From assembly GCA_005223375.1 (NCBI GenBank), contig RXOD01005148.1:1-15644 (forward strand): 15,644 nt of DNA. Reading direction: 5' to 3'. The notes beneath the pieces are model-generated. The model worked only from the letters and a program-made list of their open reading frames with translations, did not search any database and was not told the origin of the DNA. Shown here one piece after another: positions 8,054 through 15,644 of this stretch. The number at the start of each line of letters is the position of its first letter. Position 1 is the stretch's first letter. The stretch comes from Amoebophrya sp. AT5.2. Taxonomy: Eukaryota; Sar; Dinophyceae; Syndiniales; Amoebophryaceae. A program made the translations under genes and the position numbers.

Positions 8054-8873
8054 GATAGATCGTCTACTTCGCCTTCGACGGTACAATCGTGAAAATTAAA
8101 TTGCTCGTAGGGGAGGTGACCGTGATGTGGGTCGCCTGCTACTGCTTCGGTGTTTGAGATCGGGGGTGAAGAGTTTGACGAACGATTTATCGGGATCGGT
8201 CGTGCCAAGATGCTGATGTTTTGGTTCGCGTTCTTCCCGCCTCCAAGACTCCTATGTCGTGCGGCAATTAAATGTGCCGGAAGAAGCACGTGCAAAATAG
8301 GGTCACATAGAGAGTGCATGGGTCGTGGTAAAAACCGCCCTTAGTACTACAGCGAGAGCGTGTGCGTGTTGCAGCTGTTGTAAATACAACTTAAGTTGTA
8401 TCCAGTAGTGAAGAGGTAGAGGAATCAATGACCGCGTCGCAACGAAAGAAAAATTGTGATTGCGACTTTTTGCAGGCAGAAAAAAATATCTCTCGTCAGG
8501 GGCCTCGTTGTGGTTGACTCGACTCTCTTCAGCTGCGTTTGCTTGCATATTCATCAACGTTCACACAAGATCAAGAATGCGCTTTTCATCAATGAAGAGG
8601 GTATTATAGCATGGAGACGACGAAGAACACTCTGGCGTCATCCGTGCTGGTACGTAAGGGTAAAACTTCTTTGACTCTGAGTTTATTGGCAATGGCAACC
8701 GCAAGAACCACCTTCATCCTTGCTATTTTGCAAGGTCGTTGATTGACTTTGGCTGCGCCGACATCTCCTGGTTCTGGCGGATCTGCAACACATCAAGAAG
8801 AAGAATTTGAATTATCTTCTGCCAGTTCAGCACACATCAGCGTGATCGGAGCCTATGCGTATGAGTATAGTAC
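8054..8873. other. Intergenic stretch: carboxypeptidase promoter side and UTP21 3' side
   Basis: About 0.8 kb with no supported gene. On the minus strand an AATAAA sequence lies at 8682-8687, roughly 190 nt after the UTP21 stop, and could be a polyadenylation signal. This is weak evidence on its own. Small open frames on both strands have no recognisable product. Confidence 0.45.
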
Positions 8874-11800
8874 CTACCACTGCGTCTGCGTTTGCGTAAA
8901 ATTCTGCAAGTATGTTTTCACTCGCAGCACTTTATCCTCCAACGGAGACCAACTCTTCTTCTGCAGCAGTGCCAACGAATCGAGTAGCCTCCGGCAATTG
9001 CGTTCCTCGACGAGCTCGTCCTCATCGTCTGCACTTCCAGTTTCTCGAGCCGATTCTGACGCGGCCGCAGGTACCGCAGCCGTCATGTTCTGTATGTCCG
9101 CCGCGTGCTTTGTGAGAAAAATCGACAAGTACGTCTGCACGAGATCGGCCTGATGCCGTTTCCTCAACTGGTGTTCGAAAAAGCCAAGCATCTCCACGAT
9201 CTCGCCTATCGTTCCACCAGCGAGCGGGCCGATTTCTGATAAAGCGAGGTGCACCCCGGCCTGCGTCTGCTTCATGAGAAAGGACAGCACGCCGTCAAAG
9301 TCTTTTTTCTTAAGCAGCTTCTGGATGTCGGACGAGAACATGTCGGCGCCGATGAAGGCAGATGCTGCTGCTGCATTGCAGTTGGCGCGGAGGAGCTTTG
9401 AGCTGGAGGAGGAGCTCGAGGAGGCGGCTTTTGCTTTCGGTTCGGCACTTGCGCTTGCGGATCCTGCCGCTGCAGCGTTGTGGTTGTCGTCACCAGCGCC
9501 GCCGAGGAAGAAACTGGTGTTGTCTTTTTCGATGTTTGCACCGGCAAGCAAATCTCCGGAAGACAGTTTCGAATCCCCATCTTCGTCCTCGGCCGCATCT
9601 GCTTCACCGTCGTCCCTCCCCCCAAGGCTCATGAATTTCGTTTCGTTTCCCTCGTAGAACGTCGGCAGGAAGAACGGCGCAGCCTTCTTCGCAGCCTCTG
9701 CCTGGGTCACGGAGAGGGCATTTCGCTCTTTTATCTGTTCGTGATGAAGAATCGACTCGATGTGCGTCGCTGGGAGGTTTGACAGCTTCAGCTCGCATCC
9801 GAGGTCCTCGCTCTGCTCGTTCGTTCTTCCTCTCTGCAGGCTTCTCCGCTGCTGCACCTCCGCATCGATTTCCGCAAATGCCTTCGCCAGCGACGCGATC
9901 TCACCTTCATCTGCCGCCGCCTTCTCCACTTTTCGCTTCTTCGACACTGTCGCGCCCCCTCCCGCAGCCCGCTTCTGTGCGTTCGCGTTTGTCGTCGTGG
10001 CGTCGTCTTCGCCCCCGTTTGAACACGAGTCGTCCTCCTCGTCCACCTCGCGCCACGCAGTAACACCATCATCCTCGTCGTTCTCTCCACGACCACCTCC
10101 ACGACTCCTCTTCAGCATTCTGCTCGCGGCAGCCGCTTGGAGCAGTTTATTCCCCTTCTTCTTGCTCAGATCCATCGGGAACCCGCAATCTTCGGCACCC
10201 ACCTCCGCGCGCAGGAGCGGAGCCGAGTGGTCCAGGTCGAAGAGGTATTTGTTGGCCCAGCAGTATATCGCGCCCAGCTTCGCCGACTTCGGGTGCGTCG
10301 TGAGCATGTAGGCGTTGCTCGGCGAGAACTCGATCGCGATCACGGGAGAGGAAAACTTCAGCACGTCGATGCAGCGTGCGGAGGCGAGGTCGAACACGTG
10401 CAGCTTGCTGTTGACGGACGACACAAGCAACCAGCGGCCGTCCCGGCGCCACGACATGGCCAGGACCTTCGACCCGATGCTCTTGAAGTGCCGCACGACC
10501 TTTTTGGACAGCAAATCCACCACGACCACCGTTCCGTCGATCAGAGAAACGGCGAGGAGAGAGCCGACCGGCCCCGCGAAGGAGTTGGCGCCGGTAGGAA
10601 GCGTGATCTCGTGCTGGAGCGACTGCTGCTTGTGGTTCCAAACGCGAAGCTTGGCGTCGGCGGCATCGGAACACGCGGAGACAACCTGTGGTTTTGGGGA
10701 AATTCAAAGGATAGGGGCGGCGGGGAGCAGGTGTGGTGGATAGGTAGGCGGACGCTGCAAATTATTTTTCAGGGCGTGCCAAGGTCTTAAGCGATCACAT
10801 GATGATCGCATGCAAATTGATGTTTTTGAAAAGCAAGGCTACAAATGTACCTCAAGCTCCCTCGTTACTCCCACGCACGACACGGCGTTGCAATGCGCTC
10901 TCGAGCCGTTCTTCTGCTTCAGCTCTCTAAATTCGCCGCGGTGCTGCTGGGACTGGACTGCGAAGCGGTGCAACGAGCCGTCACTGTAGCCGATAAGCAC
11001 GTAGTTGCCGTCGGCGGTCATTTCCAGGGCAGTTGGCGTGGCGTCGAGATTCCTCTGCCTGAGCTCGATCTTCTTCGGTACCAGCGACTGGTACATCGCG
11101 GACCAGAGGTGCACCGTCTTGCTGTCGCGATGGGCCTGATTGAAGCGGAAGAGAATTAGAAATGAGACGAATAATTGTTATTTATGTTTTGCTTTATTTG
11201 GTGGATCAAATCTTCGGTTCATCCTCACTTGAGTTACTGATCGCGGAGCAGGCGAAATATAGACACACCTGACCCGAAGTACACCACCACGACACAACTT
11301 TAACTTTTACTTTTTTCCGAATCAATACTCAAAGAAGGCCATCATGCATAATATGCTTGCAAAGGACTCTGGACCTGCCTGCAGGCACTCCCGCAAGCAT
11401 GGCATTGCTATTGCATTCTGAGAAGGGAGCGCAACCAACATCAAAAGAAAGCGAATGCGTCTATCGAATTACCGTGCAGACTGCGGGCCAGTCGAAGTGT
11501 CGCAGCGCGGAAAACCCCATGTCGACGATGGCTCCGAGCTTGTCGTCGCCCTTCACGAAGCCGCCCATGCCGCCCTTGTTCCCCGAGATTGAAAACGCGA
11601 CATTTTGGTGCTGCTGGATCGTGGACACCTTTGACACCACGCCGTCGCAGGCCGCGAGCAGTTCGTTGCCGTCCTCCTTGTAGAATTTCATGGTCCGGAT
11701 CGGGTGCACATTCCCAAGTCGCTGCCTCAGCGAGCGCGGGAGTCCGTCCGGCTGGTCGAAGACGTACATCAGCAGCGAGTTCCTCCCCTGCGCAATGAGA

Positions 11801-13008
11801 AAGGGCTCCCCTCCCAAAAATTGCACTTTGACGCAATCCTCGACCGCTTCCACGTGTGTGTGCAGCTTCGTGTTCAGGTCCCAGACGACAAAACCCTGGT
11901 CGTTGGCGGAGACCAGTTGGTCGGCGAGTTTCGAGTTGGAAGAGTTGTTCCCGGAGCCTGCTGTGGTGGAGGACACCCCTCCCGCACCGGCGACGCAAGC
12001 GGTGAGGCCCTTATCCGAGCGGAACGAAAGCGAGTGAATCTTGCCTCCGGAAGAGGAGACCTGCTGTACCTTCCAGAGGAAGGTGTCGGTGAGACCGTTG
12101 AAAAGCGAAATGGTGCCGTCCGCGAAAGCGATCGCGGCGGTGTCGGCGACGGTGGGGCACGGAGTGATGCACTCGATGCCGGGATTTCTTTGCGCGTCCT
12201 GCGCTTTTCCTCCTCCAGCATCTCCACTTCCTCCTCCGAAGTGGTTGGTGAGCTTGCCGACTTTCTTCATCTTCGAGTAGTTGAAGACGAAGAGCTCACC
12301 AGTGCTCGTGCCAAGCAAAACCTTGTTCACCCACGTGGGCATCGGTGTGACGCACGTTATCTTCCCGCGACGCTGAACTTGTTCATCCTCAAAGAGCCCG
12401 TAGTTGTCCGCCTGGCAATCGATCGTCGCGTGCAGCTTCTTCCAGCACTTGATGTTTGCCGCAGATTTATTGTTTGTTCCACCGCTTTTAATTCTCGCCG
12501 TCTCCACCTCGTCGACCCTCTCGTCGTCCACAGCATGCAAATCGAAGAACAGCACCACTCCACCGCCGCCAAACGCTTTCTCGGCAACCACTGCCACGAA
12601 TTTGCCACCGATCGGAATGATTTTCTGCACGGAGCAGTTTCTGCAGTCCAGCTTGCCCAATTCCTCGTGCTTGCTCCAGATGTAAACAATCCCGTCCGGC
12701 AAGGCCGTCAGCGTGGCCTCCCCGATCGTCGCCACGGCACGCACCCTGTCGTTGAAATAGGGCGAAATGTAGCTGAGGCGAAGCTTGTCGGTGTCGTAGA
12801 TCTGAAACCCATTGCCCTTGCCCACGGCGAGGAAATCCTTCGTGCCGAGCTTCTGGAGCGAAAACGGAACGGATGTGTCTGCGACAGTGCCAATGGTCAT
12901 GGCGGGTCGGAAAAGAGTGGACTGGTTCACGACCAGCGCGTCGCTCACTGCACCCCGCTCGCCGGCGGCGCCGGCACTGTTCTTCAGAACCGTGGCGCCG
13001 CGTGACAT
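8874..13008 (-). CDS. UTP21: U3 snoRNP/SSU processome protein UTP21 (WDR36 homologue), three exons
   Basis: UTP21 is a nucleolar WD40 scaffold of the UTP-B subcomplex, acting in early 18S pre-rRNA processing. Exons 13008-11473, 11135-10851 and 10685-8874 give 1210 residues. Diagnostic stretches are VPFSLQKLGTKDFLAVG and FQIYDTDKLRL near residues 45-80, strongly like the WDR36 N-terminus. WD-type blades continue through exon 1 (DGIVYIWS, DNTISLF-like ADGTISLFNG, FVVWDLN), exon 2 (VHLWSAMY, IGYSDGSLHRF) and exon 3 (AKLRVWN, DGRWLLVSS, LHVFDLAS, AIYCW), compatible with the double propeller of the family. The C-terminal Utp21 domain includes APFFLPTF and then, from ~1056, FDGVLSFLMKQTQAGVHL and LVQTYLSIFL, matching the WDR36 tail. 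Between them lies an acidic/Ser-rich region with a likely nuclear signal SKKRKVEK (~855-862). Yeast and human proteins are about 940-950 residues; the surplus is this low-complexity region and similar loops. The ATG at 13008 is the first in frame. Confidence 0.93.
10686..10850 (-). other. GT-AG intron 2 of UTP21 (165 nt)
   Basis: Donor GTACATTTG follows GAGCTTGAG, and acceptor AAACCACAG precedes GTTGTCTCC. It is phase 0 and carries an in-frame stop (TAG) at its fourth codon. Splicing restores a WD repeat ending LRVWN. Confidence 0.92.
11136..11472 (-). other. GT-AG intron 1 of UTP21 (337 nt)
   Basis: Donor GTAATTCGATAG follows TGCACG, and acceptor TTCAATCAG precedes GCCCATCGC. Splicing gives WPAVCT-AHRDSKTVHLW, equivalent to the WDR36 region joining its two propellers. 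I see no terminal inverted repeat or introner hairpin in it. Confidence 0.92.
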
Positions 13009-14566
13009 TTTGGAGAGTTTGAGGGTCTACTAGTTTTATGTTTGTTGCAGCTAATATGGAGGTGGAGGAGGTGGATATGAATGGATAATATCAATGTCCG
13101 GTATGGTAGAGGCAATTCAAAAGCAGTCAACGCCTCCAACAAAAAATCTTTGGCGTTCTACAATAAGGCGGCTTCTTGCAGCGCTCGCCCTCACGTACAC
13201 GTAGACGTACCTATGAGAGCCTGCAGACATATTAAGCCCGAAGGCAAAATTGAAATTGTTACCAAAAATGTAAATAACATCAAGCAGGAGCAGCTTGCAT
13301 CGGAAGAAGGAGTCGCGTGACACAGATCGCATTTATGCACGAAGATCTTTGATCATGATCATTTAAACAGCTACATCTACACCAGCTGTCGCTGTGGTTC
13401 ATTTACCGATTTATCGAGCGCATTGCCGTTGTTTGGCGATCGTGTTCATCACGACAAAAGTCAGTGGATCAATTTAATCAGCAGGAGCATGAGGGTCATT
13501 CATTGCGACAACATGCAGAAAGAGCGAAGAAACTTCGCTATTCGAAGCATGCGCACACAAGCCACAACAGCGCCTGCCATAGCAGCACTTTAGGATTAGG
13601 CAGGGGGAGCCCCCGCACACGCCCGGAAGTCTTCTATTGCTATTCCTTTCTCTATCTGTCTCTTTGTCTTTCATCCATGGGAGAAGTACTGTCTAGTGCC
13701 GCTCAGTCAGAGCAGCGACAGTCAGTCTTAGGGACAACGCCCGCCCGTGCGTAATCATACTGCACTCAAATAAGCACAGCGGCAGATGACTAACAAGCAC
13801 CAGAGCTGACACTTTAGGCCTCAGAAGAGAGGCGCGACGACCGCAACGGGTCGGAATACCACTACCAACAGCCTGAAGTGAGATGGAGTAAGGGAAAGTG
13901 AGCTATTCCGCGCCCGCACGCGTGATCATCGACGAGCTGCGTCAACTGGGCCTTGCCGCGTTGCCCTAAGCTACTGGATCATCATCGTGAAAAACTAAAC
14001 CTGCAACAGCCTGCAAAGTAGACGTAGCAAGAGCACCATCGATGATCCCGTCTATGCAGAGTCCTCGTCCTCATCATGGTTGCAATGTGTTTTGTGAAGA
14101 ATAGCCAACGTAAGATGAAACACAGAGCTCCTCCTCCTGCTAGAATATCACCGAAGTATCTATATATATTAGTGTTTAAATTATGATCATGTTACAAGGA
14201 AGCCTGAAGAGCAAAAGAACTAGAGAGTTGTAAAGAGGAAAAGTATCTATAGCCCAGTTCAACGAATTCAATTCTTGTCGATCTCGAACATCGATGCCAC
14301 GAAACAAAGGACGAAATGCAAGATTGTGGAAACGGGTCGGTAAGTAGGAACAAAGTAAATACTTAGATAGGTAAGAGAAATAAAATTGAATAAGCAGTGA
14401 AATAAGGTAGCCACATAGCAAACTACGGCCACTGGGAGAGCTCATCTACAGTGCTTGCGTTCGTATCTCAAATGTACTGACCTTGGCCTAGGTTAGTACA
14501 CCCCCAGTCAGGTTGCAATGTGTAAAATTCATCTAACCCGCCCATTGTAGACGTAGAGGTAGAGCC
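13009..14566. other. Intergenic stretch of 1.56 kb, no gene supported
   Basis: This lies between the PAP2 phosphatase stop and the UTP21 start. It should hold the UTP21 promoter/5' leader next to 13009 (a purine-rich GGAGGTGGAGG tract lies at 13057-13072) and the PAP2 3' UTR. Open frames at 13081-13320 (+), 13464-13754 (+) and 14176-14445 (-) have no recognisable family. No tRNA-type T-loop or spliced-leader motif was found. Confidence 0.5.
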
Positions 14567-15583
14567 CTAACCTCTTCCCGCTCCCCCGCACGCTCCTCCT
14601 GATTCCGACCCCGCTCCCACTCCCGCCGAGCTCTTCACCAAGTACAGGTACATAAAGGACTGCGTGAGCGTGCCGACGAGGCAGCCCCCGATGGTGTCCT
14701 CGATCCAGTGGCACACGTAGAACACTCTCGCGAAGGCCACCAGTGGCAGCAGCACGCATATGCCGCTCACGTAGCCGCCGAACACGAACATGAAGAGGCC
14801 GAAATTCGCCGCCTGCGCCGTGTCTCCGCTCGGAAAGGCGTAGCGGGTGTGGTAGAGGTTGGGGGACTTGAAGTGGCGGCCCCAGTACTGGCGTCGCTTC
14901 AGGGGCTGCCGCGGCGCCAGCAACGAGCACTGCGTCGCGTAGAAATTGTAGTCCGGCCGCGGGGAACGAAAACAAAACTTCAGAATCTCCGTCACGGGCA
15001 GAGTCATCAGCGCGGTCAAAATGTACCATCTGTAGAATCTTCCCTGCAGCACGTCCAAGCCGCGGAGAAGGGGTCGCAGGGAGTAGGCTTGGGAATTTAT
15101 CGACGTGAAGTTTGATGCTCGTGGCTCTGCATGCTCGTGGCCGGCGTCCTGGTCCCAAAAGGCCTGCACGATTGCTCGCCCGTACCTTCCTCCCCACCAC
15201 GTGGAGTACGCTCGGCTCGGCTCGGTTCGTCTCGATGCTCCTTCGAACTCGATGGGTAGGTCGAACAGGAGGTAGACAAGAAGCACCGTCCATATTATGA
15301 ATACCGGGTTGAATGCGACGCCGCCGATGAAAATCGGAATTTCCTGCACCCAGAACTTCAGTCCCCGGAACCCGTGTACGCCCTGATTCGTCCTTGCTAG
15401 ACACCGGCACAGAGTCCAGCTGTCGGAGACCTGGGGCGGTGGTGCCACCGAATACAGATGCGCAGCTTGTTGTAGTCGGCCACGCTTGGACAAAGGAACC
15501 TTCTGCTCGCCAAAAAACGGGAGCCCGTTGGCCTGCTGGTGGCTGCTCCCGCTGCTGCTAGAACGAGCGCTGTCCTTGTCCAT
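14567..15583 (-). CDS. PAP2-type (phosphatidic acid phosphatase/haloperoxidase) membrane phosphatase
   Basis: This is a multi-pass membrane protein, probably dephosphorylating a lipid phosphate or a related substrate at an endomembrane; the substrate cannot be read from sequence. The single-exon model has 338 residues. The three PAP2 motifs are in order. C1 is K202-x6-R209-P210 (KFCFRSPRP). C2 is PSGD at 251-254, where the classical motif is PSGH. C3 is R286-x5-H292-x3-D296 (ARVFYVCHWIED), with Ala where Ser is usual; His292 would be the nucleophile. Hydrophobic segments lie at about 82-112, 186-203, 261-290 and 297-316. The N-terminal ~50 residues are polar and Ser-rich, and the C-terminal tail is Gly/Ala/Ser-rich. 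The 115-160 stretch is Arg-rich and poorly family-like; it contains GT and AG sites, so a small hidden intron is possible. The ATG at 15583 is the first in frame. Confidence 0.82.
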   Translation of the reverse strand: MDKDSARSSSSGSSHQQANGLPFFGEQKVPLSKRGRLQQAAHLYSVAPPPQVSDSWTLCRCLARTNQGVHGFRGLKFWVQEIPIFIGGVAFNPVFIIWTVLLVYLLFDLPIEFEGASRRTEPSRAYSTWWGGRYGRAIVQAFWDQDAGHEHAEPRASNFTSINSQAYSLRPLLRGLDVLQGRFYRWYILTALMTLPVTEILKFCFRSPRPDYNFYATQCSLLAPRQPLKRRQYWGRHFKSPNLYHTRYAFPSGDTAQAANFGLFMFVFGGYVSGICVLLPLVAFARVFYVCHWIEDTIGGCLVGTLTQSFMYLYLVKSSAGVGAGSESGGACGGAGRG

Positions 15584-15644
15584 CGTCGACGAAAACCGGA
15601 CAACTGGACTGCGGTCGGCGAGTTTCGTCTCGGTGTCGGTGTCG

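Noticed and set aside
8054..8086. Upstream extension of the carboxypeptidase N-terminus
   Set aside because: The longer frame begins at TTG; the ATG at 8053 gives a proper signal peptide.
11704..13005. 433-codon open frame on the plus strand
   Set aside because: Exactly antisense to UTP21 exon 1, which matches WDR36 strongly; the plus-strand translation has no family features and reflects GC-rich codon bias.
13081..13320. 79-codon plus-strand frame divergent from UTP21
   Set aside because: It has an ATG but no recognisable motif, no nearby signal and no support beyond being open.
14176..14445. 89-codon minus-strand frame containing RPLFRGIDV, resembling RPLLRGLDV of the PAP2 protein
   Set aside because: The likeness is limited to about nine residues, the rest has no PAP2 motif, and the DNA shows no obvious duplication; probably chance.
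1..15644. CRISPR arrays, operons with ribosome binding sites, tRNA or rRNA genes, dinoflagellate spliced-leader gene
   Set aside because: No spaced direct-repeat array, no T-loop or rRNA signatures, and no match to the spliced-leader core on either strand; the genes have spliceosomal introns, so bacterial features do not apply.

Overview
The window reads as compact eukaryotic nuclear DNA. All five recognisable protein genes lie on the minus strand, so transcription runs from high to low coordinates. Several genes carry short introns, and two introns look like inserted mobile elements ('introners'). A co-oriented gene array, Ser/Ala/acid-rich insertions in conserved proteins, and introns with direct repeats plus terminal inverted repeats fit an alveolate. 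The best guess is a dinoflagellate of the Syndiniales (Amoebophrya-like), from which introns of this kind are known. That assignment is inference: I found no rRNA, tRNA, spliced-leader or organelle marker in the window.

Layout in transcription order. (1) 15583-14567: an integral-membrane PAP2-type phosphatase. (2) 13008-8874: UTP21/WDR36, a three-exon, 1210-residue WD40 protein of the U3 snoRNP/SSU processome. (3) 8053-4690: a secreted or vacuolar serine carboxypeptidase (peptidase family S10, carboxypeptidase Y-like). I rebuilt it from seven exons as a 560-residue protein with a complete catalytic triad. (4) 3722-2565: UTP23, a PIN-domain SSU processome protein. (5) 1385-88: an unrecognised Ser-rich protein with a small Trp/Cys-rich C-terminal module, possibly continuing beyond the window.

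The most interesting structure is inside the carboxypeptidase gene. Introns 3 (about 6225-6767) and 6 (about 4834-5267) are two diverged copies of one element in opposite orientations. Each is bounded by a short direct repeat (ACAC and GCTCTT on the plus strand). Each has imperfect terminal inverted repeats built around ATGGTAAG/AAGTGGTAAGT, a conserved CCCGGCGC/GCGCCGGG hairpin, and an identical 17-nt block near the other end. Removing the element together with one copy of the direct repeat restores the reading frame in both cases. The other introns in the window are conventional GT-AG introns of 83-337 nt.

Two of the five genes (UTP21, UTP23) act in the same process, early 18S pre-rRNA processing, but other genes separate them and nothing shows co-transcription. 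The four stretches between genes (0.8-1.6 kb) hold no convincing gene.
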